From assembly GCA_963628035.1 (NCBI GenBank), contig CAVGED010000122.1, forward strand, positions 1 to 64,000: a DNA stretch of 64,000 bases, written 5' to 3'. Below are positions 52,369-61,094 of the stretch, piece by piece. The position numbers were made by a program, and so were the translations under genes. The notes under the pieces are model-generated. The model saw only the letters and a program-made list of their open reading frames with translations. It did no database searches and was not told the DNA's origin. The DNA is from 14-2 sp963628035. GTDB taxonomy: Bacteria > Bacillota > Clostridia > Lachnospirales > Lachnospiraceae. The stretch's first letter is position 1. Each line of letters starts with the position of its first letter.

Positions 52369-53790
52369 ATGAGAAAATTTGATACAAAGGTTCAGCACTT
52401 GAAATATAAAGTTCTGCGCGAGGTTGCGAAGCTGGCGTGGAATGACACGCTGCTGGAGGAAGTGCTGGATATTCCGAAGAAGATTGTTCCGGGCAATACG
52501 CCTACCATGCGCTGCTGTGTATACAAGGAGCGTGCAATTCTTGGGGATCGCGTGAAGCTCGCTATGGGCGGAGATCCCAGCAATCCTAACGTGATCGAGG
52601 TAATCGAGACGGCTTGCGATGAATGCCCGATGGGTGGTTATGAAGTTACCAACGCCTGCCGTGGCTGTCTGGCACATCGGTGCGAGGATGCCTGCCGATT
52701 TGGGGCCATCACCTTTGACGAGAATCATGTGGCGCACATCGACAAGACCAAGTGTAAGGAGTGCGGAGCCTGTTCCAGAGTCTGCCCCTACACAGCCATT
52801 ATCAGCCGTCGGCGTCCCTGCGAGAATGCCTGCAAGATCAAGGCGATATCCATGAATGAGAATAAGGCCGCGGCCATCGACAACGAGAAATGCATCTCCT
52901 GCGGAGCCTGTGTATATCAATGCCCCTTCGGAGCCATTATGGATAAGTCTTATATTCTGGACGTTATCGATATCTTGAAAAAGAGCGAAAATGGCAATAA
53001 ATATAAAGTGTTTGCCGTTGTGGCACCTTCCATTTCCAGCCAGTTTACGTATGCCAAGCTGGGGCAGGTGGTCTCCGGTATGAAGAAGTTAGGCTTCCAC
53101 ACGGTGATTGAGGCCGCACTGGGTGCCGACATGGTGGCCTTCGCAGAATCCAAGGAACTGGTTGAAAAGGGCTTCCTTACCAGCTCCTGCTGTCCGGCAT
53201 TTGTGAGCTATATTGAGAAGTCCTTCCCGGATCTGCTGCCGTTTGTATCGCATAATCCGTCCCCGATGGCGGCCATCGCGAAATACATCAAGGAGCATGA
53301 AGCTCCCTGTAAGGTAGTATTCGTCGGACCGTGTACGGCGAAGAAGGCGGAGGTTCAGAAGGAAGCGGTAAGGCCATATGTGGATGTGGTCATCACCTTC
53401 GAAGAACTGCAGGCCCTCTATGACAGCAAGGATATCGACATTACGACACTGGAGGAGGATGTGCTGGACAACGCTTCCTACTACGGACGTATCTTCGCCC
53501 GCAGCGGCGGACTTTCCGACGCAGTGGCGCAGGGCTTAAAGGAGCACGGGGTTACCGACTTCGATCTGAAGGCTCTGCCCTGCGACGGCATCGAGGCCTG
53601 CAAGGTGGCGTTGCTTAGAAAGCGCAAGAATATGCTGGATGCCAACTTCGTGGAAGGTATGGCTTGTATCGGCGGTTGTATCGGCGGTGCCGGCTGTCTC
53701 ACCCACGGGGAGAAGAATAAAGCGGAAGTAGACAAGTATGGCAAGGAGGCCTACGAGAAGACGATCTCGGATGCGATTGCCATGCTGTAA
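52369..53790 (+). CDS. [FeFe] hydrogenase, group B-like, with multiple FeS clusters
   Basis: The 473-residue enzyme has a Cys-rich N-terminal half (about 80-190) with several [4Fe-4S] motifs (CDECP, CRGCLAHRCEDAC, CKECGACSRVCP, CENACK, CISCGACVYQCP) and a C-terminal H-cluster domain with L1 TSSCCPAF, L2 VGPCTAKKAE and L3 EGMACIGGCIGG. It should catalyse H2 production or uptake with a low-potential ferredoxin. AAGGAGG precedes the ATG. Close association with a HydS-type sensor and phosphatase suggests it is the regulated output or a partner enzyme. Confidence 0.92.
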   Translation: MRKFDTKVQHLKYKVLREVAKLAWNDTLLEEVLDIPKKIVPGNTPTMRCCVYKERAILGDRVKLAMGGDPSNPNVIEVIETACDECPMGGYEVTNACRGCLAHRCEDACRFGAITFDENHVAHIDKTKCKECGACSRVCPYTAIISRRRPCENACKIKAISMNENKAAAIDNEKCISCGACVYQCPFGAIMDKSYILDVIDILKKSENGNKYKVFAVVAPSISSQFTYAKLGQVVSGMKKLGFHTVIEAALGADMVAFAESKELVEKGFLTSSCCPAFVSYIEKSFPDLLPFVSHNPSPMAAIAKYIKEHEAPCKVVFVGPCTAKKAEVQKEAVRPYVDVVITFEELQALYDSKDIDITTLEEDVLDNASYYGRIFARSGGLSDAVAQGLKEHGVTDFDLKALPCDGIEACKVALLRKRKNMLDANFVEGMACIGGCIGGAGCLTHGEKNKAEVDKYGKEAYEKTISDAIAML

Positions 53791-53812
53791 GGATTTGATG
53801 ATAGAAGAAGGA

Positions 53813-53840
53813 AGAACGGCCGGATCGGCCGTTCTTTTTT
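53813..53840. terminator. Terminator between hydrogenase and AraC genes
   Basis: AGAACGGCCG pairs with CGGCCGTTCT around a three-base loop and is followed by six T residues; it ends the hydrogenase transcript and sits at the 3' end of the convergent araC-type gene. Confidence 0.9.
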
Positions 53841-54805
53841 CAGTCAGCAACCTTGGAAAAATCTCGCCGATATTCCGACGGAGTCAGTTTCATGATTCTT
53901 TTGAATGCAACCGTAAATTTTCCGGCATTGTCATACCCGACGTGGCTGCCGACCTGGGCAATGATCATATCCCGTTCCTTTATCAAAAGCTCCGCCGCCC
54001 GATTCATACGGTAATTTGTCAGCCACGTTCCGATTGCCTCGCCGTAGACAGAGCGAAAACAGGTTTTCATCGGGGTCATCGGAATGTCAAAGCGGCGGGA
54101 CAACTCTTGTTGTGTGAAGTTTTCCGAAATATGCGCGGTCAAAAACCGCTTGACAGCCTTGACCTTTTCTACCTGTGTCTTATAAAAATACGGGGGTTCG
54201 TCCTCGTCCTTCGGAACAGTCATGGCGTCAAGATAAAGCAATAACTCCAAAATCTTCACCTTGAAATAGGGGATACGGATCTTCTCCGGCACCCGGTACA
54301 TCTCGCCGAAAATATGCTCCATCCCTTCCACGCCGTGTAGCACACGGGGATAACGGCCCAGCGAAAAACGAGATATGATCTCCTCCGGTGTTACGGGAAA
54401 GTCCTTGACCTCGTCCGGCAGCGACCGGCTGATGATATCCAGATCGAATGCGACCGTGAGTCCGTGATAGTGACAGGACGGAAAGTGAAAGGTTCCGGTA
54501 TGCTGCACGCGCAGATCCAGCTTCATATCTCCTGCTGCCGTATAGGCCACCATGCCGTCTCCGGCGGAGTATTCCATTCGTCCTTCACGGCAGTGGTCGA
54601 TCGCAAGGATCCGACGGTCGGGCACATAGCTGCTGTCGTAACGCTCCATGTGGAAATCGTTGAAAGTCAGCATCACACCGGGAAATATGTCGTAGGTCGT
54701 CATCGTTCCGTCTCCGGTTTCGTTGCGGAACTGCCATACCGCGCAGCCATCGCTTTGCGCAAGCAAAATCGCCCCTTCATTTTCAAATGTATTGGATGTA
54801 TCCAT
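53840..54805 (-). CDS. AraC family transcriptional regulator
   Basis: The protein is about 321 residues if started at ATG 54805, which has GAGAGG eight bases upstream (the ATG at 54811 is only two bases away from it). A beta-rich N-terminal sensing region is followed by two helix-turn-helix motifs (about 220-315), including FTQQELSRRFDIPMT and VGYDNAGKFTVAFKRIMKLTPSEYRRDF. It is divergent from a pair of ATC-hydrolase-family genes, with dyads in the gap. Likely a regulator of that group; inducer unknown. Confidence 0.92.
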   Translation of the reverse strand: MDTSNTFENEGAILLAQSDGCAVWQFRNETGDGTMTTYDIFPGVMLTFNDFHMERYDSSYVPDRRILAIDHCREGRMEYSAGDGMVAYTAAGDMKLDLRVQHTGTFHFPSCHYHGLTVAFDLDIISRSLPDEVKDFPVTPEEIISRFSLGRYPRVLHGVEGMEHIFGEMYRVPEKIRIPYFKVKILELLLYLDAMTVPKDEDEPPYFYKTQVEKVKAVKRFLTAHISENFTQQELSRRFDIPMTPMKTCFRSVYGEAIGTWLTNYRMNRAAELLIKERDMIIAQVGSHVGYDNAGKFTVAFKRIMKLTPSEYRRDFSKVAD

Positions 54806-54861
54806 CGGCATGACCTCTCTGAAAAAGCATTTATATCATCCTGCAGTCTTTGTAATCAAGC

Positions 54862-54883
54862 GGTTAGTTCCTACTAACTAACG
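54862..54883. promoter_or_regulatory. Putative operator near the araC-type gene
   Basis: GGTTAGTTCCTACTAACTAACG contains an inverted TTAGT-TCC-ACTAA core. A related dyad GGTTAGTGCGTCCTAACC is at 55094-55111, next to the divergent gene. Confidence 0.5.
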
Positions 54884-55093
54884 CATAGTATATCATGATA
54901 AATTGTTCCTGTCTATACCAAACGGACGGATTTTGACCTATCAGACGATTGCTTTTCGCGTTATCCGCTTTCCGGAATTCGGATTTTCAATCTGCAGAAA
55001 TTTCCATTTTCTATTGAAAAGCAGAAATTTTGGTGCTACAATAATTTCCATAAAGCGAGAAGCTGCCGCGGGGCAGCTTTTCAAAAACACGAC

Positions 55094-55111
55094 GGTTAGT
55101 GCGTCCTAACC
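55094..55111. promoter_or_regulatory. Putative operator near the ATC-hydrolase gene
   Basis: GGTTAG and CTAACC form an inverted repeat around six bases, 22 bases before the start codon, so binding here would block translation initiation or promoter clearance. The remaining gap (54806-55132) is AT-rich with no gene. Confidence 0.5.
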
Positions 55112-55132
55112 ATTACTTATGGAGAAAATGCT

Positions 55133-55834
55133 ATGAAGGATAATGAATTACAATTTGACCGCACCTGTCATGTGTTGTACACAAAGCCCTGCAAAAAAGA
55201 AATACAAAAAAAGATCGCACTGCATTATCCGCAGGGTGAGCGGGAGGCTGTGTGGGAGCGGGTTCAGCAGCAGTATGTAGACTTTCTGTCTGATTGGCGT
55301 ACGGATTTGGGCGGAAAGGAAAACTTTCACAACGGCAAGGGTGGCAACTATGACTGCATTGCACTCATGGCCTACTATGTGGTATGCAAGGAGGTCACGA
55401 GTCTTGCCGAGATCGAGGAGATGGAGGGCAATCTGTTCCTTGGTGCATTTCGGAAAATGAAATTTGTGGACTGCAACAAGCCGTTTTTCAAAAAGCTGAT
55501 GTACAAGGCTTTCCAAAACGCCAAAAAGCAGTGCGACAAATGGGGCGACTTCCAAATGAATGTGGGTTCGTTTGACAAGGAAAAACCCATCTACTATGAA
55601 TTCACTGCCTGCCCGACGGCGGAGTTTGCCAAAAAGCATGGGCTTTTAGAGGTCATGCCTGCCCTGTGCAATCCCGATTTTGAGGCAATGGAGTGTATCC
55701 ACGCCCGTCTTGTGCGCAAAACCACCTGTTCAAATGGGGAAAAATGCGACTATACGATCTGCGGCGATCGGGATCCGTATCTGAAAGAGCACCCGGAATA
55801 CCGCGACGAGGCAGGGTACAGGAGGAATAAATAA
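55133..55834 (+). CDS. L-2-amino-thiazoline-4-carboxylate (ATC) hydrolase family protein 1
   Basis: The 233-residue protein matches the ATC-hydrolase family pattern: a helical N-terminal half, MEGNLFLGAFRKMKF, then a C-terminal domain with conserved Cys/His: FTACPTAEFAKKHGLLEVMPALCNPDFEAM and CDYTICGDRDPY. Named members hydrolyse the thiazoline ring on the way to cysteine, but most family members have no tested activity. GGAGA lies upstream. It forms an operon with the next two genes. Confidence 0.8.
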   Translation: MKDNELQFDRTCHVLYTKPCKKEIQKKIALHYPQGEREAVWERVQQQYVDFLSDWRTDLGGKENFHNGKGGNYDCIALMAYYVVCKEVTSLAEIEEMEGNLFLGAFRKMKFVDCNKPFFKKLMYKAFQNAKKQCDKWGDFQMNVGSFDKEKPIYYEFTACPTAEFAKKHGLLEVMPALCNPDFEAMECIHARLVRKTTCSNGEKCDYTICGDRDPYLKEHPEYRDEAGYRRNK

Positions 55835-55857
55835 GGAAGAAGCAGGAGGAATGCAGA

Positions 55858-56493
55858 ATGAAGTACATCGGAATGCCCATGGGAATGTGGGCGCTGTTTG
55901 CAAAATCGTTTCGAGAGCAGCTTACCGCCGTATTCGGCTATGACGCAGCCGTGGCGAAGGCGATAACAAAAAAGGCAAAACCGAAATACAAGGAGATCAT
56001 TGCCGGGCTGCCGGAGTTTGAAAAGGCCGACCGTTTCAAAATGAACATTGTCAACTGTGCCATGATCGGTGCGTTCATCCTCTCCATGCCGGAGCGGCCG
56101 GAGGTAGAGCCGTTGACGGAATATTATGCCAATTCCATGATGACAAAGCCCATGCGGTGGTTCTGTCGCAAGAGCGGAAAGAGAAAATTCACCGAAAAGG
56201 ACATTGCGGGCATGAAAGCGACCGCAGCTCTGAAAGCTGCCGACCGCAATCCGTACTCGTGGAATATGGATTATTACGAATACCCCGACGGCAGCGGTTA
56301 TGAGGGACGATTTACCAAGTGCGGCATCTGCGTGTTGATGAAAAAGCTGGGCCTTTATGACCTCACTCCGGCTTTGTGCCATCTCGACTACACCATGAGC
56401 GAGGCGGGTGGTGTAACGAACTTTGTGCGGGAGTATACCATTGCCTCAGGCGGTCCGTATTGTGACTGCGGATATAAAAAGAAAAAAGCATAA
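55858..56493 (+). CDS. ATC hydrolase family protein 2
   Basis: The 211-residue paralogue shares the C-terminal pattern with its neighbour: FTKCGICVLMKKLGLYDLTPALCHLDYTMSE and CDCGYKKKK, with Cys spacing conserved. Its helical N-terminal half has diverged. AGGAGG precedes the ATG. Two different family members in tandem suggest a heteromeric pair or sequential reactions. Confidence 0.78.
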   Translation: MKYIGMPMGMWALFAKSFREQLTAVFGYDAAVAKAITKKAKPKYKEIIAGLPEFEKADRFKMNIVNCAMIGAFILSMPERPEVEPLTEYYANSMMTKPMRWFCRKSGKRKFTEKDIAGMKATAALKAADRNPYSWNMDYYEYPDGSGYEGRFTKCGICVLMKKLGLYDLTPALCHLDYTMSEAGGVTNFVREYTIASGGPYCDCGYKKKKA

Positions 56494-56526
56494 GAAGTCG
56501 TAATTGATCGGAAGTGAGGAGAGATC

Positions 56527-57021
56527 ATGAAAATTATTATTGCAATCGCATTTTACTTTTTGTATTGGGGGATCTGCTTTCTTGGCACCGGAACGGATAA
56601 GAAAAACCTGATTGGTCTGCGTTCCTACCCCGACGAGGTTCAGGAACGTGTGCGAAACCATCCGCAACTGACAGGATCTGTTCCGAAAGCAAAATCTGTG
56701 CTTACCATTCTGCTGAGTAATCTCGTCCTTTTTACGGTTGTGTTTTCGATCCTGGGGCTGATTTTCAAGAGCATCCTGGGGCTGGATGGTTACTGGTCGG
56801 CATTCTGGTACTTCCTTGTATTTGGAGAAGGATTGGGGCTCTTTGACCTTCTGGTGATCGATCTTCTCTGGTGGCGCAATACGAAGCGCATTCGCTTCTC
56901 GTTCCTGCCGGAGAAGAAATACTACAAAGACCCCGGCAAGCACATCGGGTCATTTGTGCGCGGTATCCCTCTGTTTGCCGCAATCGCTGCGCTGACAGCC
57001 GGGATCGTCACAGTTCTTTGA
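56527..57021 (+). CDS. Small multi-pass membrane protein
   Basis: The 164-residue protein has four hydrophobic helices (about 2-22, 58-85, 90-118, 142-162) with a short cytoplasmic loop ending FLPEKKYYKDPGKH. AGGAG precedes the ATG. It is third in the ATC-hydrolase operon. I do not recognise its family; a transporter or membrane sensor role is possible. Confidence 0.78.
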   Translation: MKIIIAIAFYFLYWGICFLGTGTDKKNLIGLRSYPDEVQERVRNHPQLTGSVPKAKSVLTILLSNLVLFTVVFSILGLIFKSILGLDGYWSAFWYFLVFGEGLGLFDLLVIDLLWWRNTKRIRFSFLPEKKYYKDPGKHIGSFVRGIPLFAAIAALTAGIVTVL

Positions 57022-57066
57022 GCGGAGCTGTCGAACCTGAAGCTGTAATTAACTCTGTAATTTTAC

Positions 57067-58148
57067 ATGGTAAAGGGCGATAAAAAGCTGCAAAGCGCAC
57101 TGGAATACAACCGCCGCAGTAACAGGTCGAGCAGATCCTAACCCCATACACCGCTTTGCAGGAGGCAGTTTTGCAAATTGCAAGTGTCGGCATGATGCTG
57201 GCGGCTGTGCTTCTTCGGATAAACGGCACAATGAGCATTGCCAACGCACTGATGGTGTTGGTGATGTCCTTCCTCGTATTTAACCAGATCAAAGCCTTCG
57301 GTATGGGTGTTTCCATGCTGCGCCTGACGGCGGCGGCCATCGACCGCACGGTTGAGACGGAGGATATGCCGCGCATGGATGAAAACGGCAAGGCACTCTC
57401 ACCGGAAAAGCACGACATCGTGTTCGACCATGTTGATTTCTCCTATGAGGAAAAGCCGATCCTGCATGATATCTCCGTGACTCTGCCGGATAAGACCACC
57501 ACGGCGGTGATCGGACCCTCCGGCAGCGGCAAGACCACATTCTGCAACCTCATCGCCCGTTTTTGGGATACCGACAACGGCAGCGTGAAGATCGGTGGCT
57601 ATGATGTGCGGGATTATACGCTGGAATCGCTGATGAGCCAAATCAGCGTGGTGTTCCAGAACGTGTACCTTTTTGCTGATACGATCGAGAACAATATCAA
57701 GTTCGGCAGCCCGGACGCCACCCACGAGCAGGTTGTGGCGGCGGCAAGAGCCGCCTGCTGCGATGACTTCATTGAATCGTTGCCCGATGGTTATCAGACC
57801 GTGATCGGGGAAGGCGGCGCAAGCCTTTCCGGCGGCGAGAAGCAGCGCATCTCCATCGCGCGGGCCATGCTGAAAAACGCGCCCATCGTCATTCTGGATG
57901 AAGCCACCGCGAATGTAGACCCTGAAAACGAAGACCGTCTGCAAAAGGCCATCGAAGCGCTGACCCGCGATAAAACGATCATCATGATCGCTCATCGATT
58001 GAAGACCGTCCGTCATGCCGATCAGATTCTGGTTATCGACCACGGCCGTATCGTGCAGCAGGGCAGGCACGAGGAATTGATCGCACAGCCCGGTATCTAT
58101 GCCGACTTCGTCGGCGGCAAGAAACAGACCGTGGGCTGGAAGCTGTAA
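57067..58148 (+). pseudogene. ABC exporter, 5'-truncated and frameshifted
   Basis: Only the last part of the membrane domain and a complete nucleotide-binding domain remain. A fragment starting at ATG 57067 (MVKGDKKLQSALEYNRRSN) breaks off by a one-base frameshift near 57121; the frame continues as QVEQILTPYTALQEAVLQ and runs to 58148. The NBD is intact: Walker A GPSGSGKTT, signature LSGGEKQR and Walker B IVILDEATANVD. At least 200 residues of the transmembrane domain are missing, right after the preceding membrane gene, so a deletion joined the two. It resembles the ABC pair at 61-64 kb but is not their partner. Confidence 0.8.
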
Positions 58149-58170
58149 AAGTAACGAAATATCAACACAA

Positions 58171-58223
58171 AACAGTCCGGTGCAGAGTCGGGAAATCTCC
58201 GAAACCGCATCGGGCTGTTTTTT
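58171..58223 (+). terminator. Terminator after the ABC pseudogene
   Basis: AACAG.CCG.TGC pairs with GCA.CGG.CTGTT around a loop of about 24 bases and is followed by TTTTTT. Confidence 0.75.
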
Positions 58224-58282
58224 ATGCCTGTCATCCGGTTCCTCTCCGCTTAATATATAAAAGTAAAAAACAGGTTGAAAAA

Positions 58283-58314
58283 TTGTCACGATTATTATAT
58301 AATTATCGTGACAA
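58283..58314. promoter_or_regulatory. Palindromic operator of the abiE operon
   Basis: TTGTCACGAT and ATCGTGACAA are exact inverted arms around a 12-base A/T centre that is itself nearly palindromic, placed 18 bases upstream of the abiEi start codon. AbiEi-type antitoxins are known to repress their own promoter by binding inverted repeats. Confidence 0.8.
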
Positions 58315-58332
58315 AACAAGGAGAGTGGTTTT

Positions 58333-58938
58333 ATGGCAAGTGGCATATATACAGAAATAAAGAAGAGAATAGAGTTGGCTGAACCGGGAGCGGTATTTTT
58401 GACATCAGATTTTACCGATATTGCGACAACAACAACTGTTAGAAAATGTCTTGGAAGACAAGTTGAAGAAAAGAGTATACGGAGAATTATGGATGGAGTG
58501 TATGAAAAGCCGGTGTATAGTAAGTTGCTTAAAGAATATATCCCTGCAAATCCCGATGTGATAGCATATGCTATTGCCAGAAGTTTTCGTTGGAGCATTG
58601 CTCCATGCGGAGACGTAGCATTAAATAAGCTGGGACTATCTACACAGGTTCCGGTTGTCTGGTCCTATATCAGTGACGGACCTTATAGAAAATTTTCATG
58701 GGATAATATTATACTGTCTTTTAAACACCGTGCGAACAGAGAGATTTCATTTATGTCTGAGACAACCACTTTGGTTGTTGAGGCACTAAAGACCTTGGGA
58801 AAAGAGCGGATTGATGACGGTATTATCTTGAGCTTGAGAAATAGACTGCCTGAGGCGGAGAAGAAAAAGATGTTAGAGGAAGCAACGGGTGTGAGCGAAT
58901 GGATATATGCGGTGATCAGAAAGGTGTGTGCTAAATAA
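58333..58938 (+). CDS. abiEi: AbiEi-like antitoxin / DUF6088 family protein
   Basis: The 201-residue protein has an N-terminal winged-helix-like segment (GAVFLTSDFTDIATTTTVRKCL, in two parts) followed by the antitoxin body (ALNKLGLSTQVP, LSFKHRANREI). This is the antitoxin partner of the AbiEii nucleotidyltransferase in type IV toxin-antitoxin/abortive infection systems. The stop overlaps the toxin start by one base (TAATG), so the pair is coupled. A strong operator palindrome lies upstream. Confidence 0.9.
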   Translation: MASGIYTEIKKRIELAEPGAVFLTSDFTDIATTTTVRKCLGRQVEEKSIRRIMDGVYEKPVYSKLLKEYIPANPDVIAYAIARSFRWSIAPCGDVALNKLGLSTQVPVVWSYISDGPYRKFSWDNIILSFKHRANREISFMSETTTLVVEALKTLGKERIDDGIILSLRNRLPEAEKKKMLEEATGVSEWIYAVIRKVCAK

Positions 58939-59939
58939 TGAAAGAAGTTGCTAAATTACAGATAAAGGATAGAACAGAATTGTTCCAGGCTACTGCAATT
59001 TCTATGGGAATACAGCCCAATATGATAGAGAAAGACTTTTGGGTGTGTTTTATGCTGGATCATCTGTTTCATGATTGTAAGTATAAGAATGCATTTGTTT
59101 TCAAAGGTGGTACAAGTTTATCTAAATCGTACCATGTTATTGAAAGATTTTCCGAGGATATAGATTTGATTTTGGATTGGAGAAAAATCATTAATGACGA
59201 GATAAATCCTTGGGAAGAAAGGTCAAAAACCAAGCAGGATATATTCAATAAGCAGATTAACGCTGAAGCAGCAAAATTTTATAAAGAGGAATTGGTTCCT
59301 CAGTTGAATGTAGAAATGAAAGAAAAACTGGGGGACGGAGGATGGATTTCAGTTGATACAGAAGATGAGATGGTGATTAATTTTTATTATCCGCAGATAT
59401 TTGAAGCAGAGTATTTGCGTTCTTGTGTAAGATTGGAAATTGGCCCATTGGCAGAATGGATACCATCTCACGAGACAACAGTAACTCCATTTACAGCTGA
59501 AAAATATCCGGATATATTTTCACAAAAGGAGACATCGGTTCTTACCATTGATGCTGAGAGAACTTTCTGGGAAAAACTAACCATATTACATAAGATTGCA
59601 AATTTCCCGGAAGGAAAAGCATTGCCTGCCAGATACGCAAGGCACTTATATGATGTGTATAACTTGGGTAATTCGTGGGTAAAAGAAAGTGCATTTGAAA
59701 GAAAAGAATTATTGGAAAAAGATGTTGCTTTTAAGCAAAAGTTTTATTATGCCAAGGGTGCTCATTATGAAACAGCAACCGTGGGCGGTATTGAACTTCT
59801 GCCAAGAGGAGCAGTGCTTAATGCGTTGCAAGAGGACTATCAGGCAATGAGGAATATGATATATGGGAATATACCAGAGTTTGAGGAAATTCTTGGGTTT
59901 CTTGAAAAACTACAAGAAGAAATACATGGGTTGAAATAG
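58938..59939 (+). CDS. abiEii: AbiEii-like nucleotidyltransferase toxin
   Basis: The 333-residue protein has the nucleotidyltransferase core FKGGTSLSKSYHVIERFSEDIDLIL (in short parts: GGTSLSK near 53-59 and DIDL near 72-75) and the family's KLTILHKIA and RYARHLYDVYNL helices. AbiEii/MenT enzymes transfer nucleotides to target RNAs such as tRNA and cause growth arrest; here the active-site residues look intact. Encoded downstream of its antitoxin. Confidence 0.92.
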   Translation: MKEVAKLQIKDRTELFQATAISMGIQPNMIEKDFWVCFMLDHLFHDCKYKNAFVFKGGTSLSKSYHVIERFSEDIDLILDWRKIINDEINPWEERSKTKQDIFNKQINAEAAKFYKEELVPQLNVEMKEKLGDGGWISVDTEDEMVINFYYPQIFEAEYLRSCVRLEIGPLAEWIPSHETTVTPFTAEKYPDIFSQKETSVLTIDAERTFWEKLTILHKIANFPEGKALPARYARHLYDVYNLGNSWVKESAFERKELLEKDVAFKQKFYYAKGAHYETATVGGIELLPRGAVLNALQEDYQAMRNMIYGNIPEFEEILGFLEKLQEEIHGLK

Positions 59940-59963
59940 TTACATTAAGCTTGGCCTTGGTTT

Positions 59964-60791
59964 TCAGGAACTTTTTCTGCTCAACAATTTAAATTGCTTC
60001 GGCGTGCAATGCTCCCGTGCTTTGAATTTTTTGATGAAATAGTTAAAATCCTTGAATCCGACCGACTCCGCTATAATGGGGAGCGGCGTTTCGGTATGCA
60101 TCATCAGTGATTTTGCTTTATCTAACCGTTTGTTGTTGATGTAAGATTTTACCGTCTGTTGCACGCTTTCCTGAAATAAACGGTATAATTGTTGTTTTGA
60201 AAGATAAAAATTTTCCGACAGATTTTCTATGGTAATCGGTTTGTCCAAATTTGCATCGATAAAATCGTTGATGCAGGCAAAAAGTTCTGAATGGTTCGAG
60301 CCGAAAATATTTTGTTCTTTAGAATATTGCAATATTACTTGTACAATGGAGAGCAATGCACAGACTTCATTCTGTGTGTAAGACGCGATCGATATCCATT
60401 TTTCTTTCAGATTGCTTAGTGAAAGATCATATTTATTGCAAAAATCCTGAAAAAATTTTTCCGGAAACAGATTCGTTTCCAGACGGTATTGTCCAACGAT
60501 ACAGTAGCCATAAGTATAATTGTTGTCGAGAAGTGGAATGATCGTCTCCGTAAATCCTCCCGGACAGGTGTAAGAATAAGGCTCTGTAAAGGATAAGTTT
60601 GTTTTTGCAAAATTATCAGAAAGCAGACAGTTTTTTTTCGAACGATCCCTGATCGCGTTACATATTGGATTGGAGAAATTTTCGGAATAGGCTATCGCTT
60701 CCATATTGGTATCGTAAATCGTGATGGAGGTTTTCGTCAACGTTGCTATGTTGTTCAAATGTTCCCTTAACAAATCTAATTTGTAAAACAT
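59964..60791 (-). CDS. PocR-domain AraC family regulator
   Basis: The 275-residue protein has an N-terminal PocR-type sensory domain (about 5-155) with Cys-containing segments SNPICNAIRDRSKKNCLLSD and YTCPGGFTETI, and a C-terminal AraC DNA-binding domain (about 175-270: ITIENLSENFYLSKQQLYRLF, ESVGFKDFNYFIKKFKAREHCTPKQF). PocR domains bind small organic ligands. AAGGAG lies about 12 bases before the ATG. It reads in the same direction as the ABC pair, but a terminator separates them. Confidence 0.9.
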   Translation of the reverse strand: MFYKLDLLREHLNNIATLTKTSITIYDTNMEAIAYSENFSNPICNAIRDRSKKNCLLSDNFAKTNLSFTEPYSYTCPGGFTETIIPLLDNNYTYGYCIVGQYRLETNLFPEKFFQDFCNKYDLSLSNLKEKWISIASYTQNEVCALLSIVQVILQYSKEQNIFGSNHSELFACINDFIDANLDKPITIENLSENFYLSKQQLYRLFQESVQQTVKSYINNKRLDKAKSLMMHTETPLPIIAESVGFKDFNYFIKKFKAREHCTPKQFKLLSRKSS

Positions 60792-60904
60792 GCTGTTCAG
60801 TTACTCCTTTGACAAATCTGCTTTGTGAAATCTGCTATAAATATATGATAAAAGAAAAGCCATAGTTCCGTCAAGGAAAAACTGCTTCTTAGGAAGAAAT
60901 TTCT

Positions 60905-61036
60905 ATTTTTTGAAATTTATGTCACTTAAAATGATTATTTTTTGTGGGATACAACCTATCTTTGGTATCAGACATTAAAAAATGGTGATAGTTTAGATGC
61001 AAAAGCTGTTGCGGCTAACCAGCAACAGCTTTTATG
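60905..61036 (+). other. Possible short ORF remnant, no start codon
   Basis: One plus-strand frame in this otherwise empty gap reads NDYFLWDTTYLWYQTLKNGD and continues SLDAKAVAANQQQLL to a stop at 61036. The composition is protein-like, but there is no start codon and no ribosome binding site; an upstream stop closes it. It may be the tail of a lost gene. The gap also holds the ABC terminator (61001-61033). Confidence 0.25.
61001..61033 (-). terminator. Terminator of the ABC exporter operon
   Basis: AAAAGCTGTTG and CAACAGCTTTT form an 11-base perfect stem around an 11-base loop. In minus-strand sense it follows the last ABC gene and ends in TTTTG. Confidence 0.75.
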
Positions 61037-61094
61037 AATATAAGGAATATCTAAATTTTACAGTTTAAGATGGCAAGTCTGCATCCGGTCAGCT

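Noticed and set aside
57399..58598. A 399-codon open frame on the minus strand
   Set aside because: It is antisense to the ABC ATPase domain and runs through the terminator and abiE operator; no family features.
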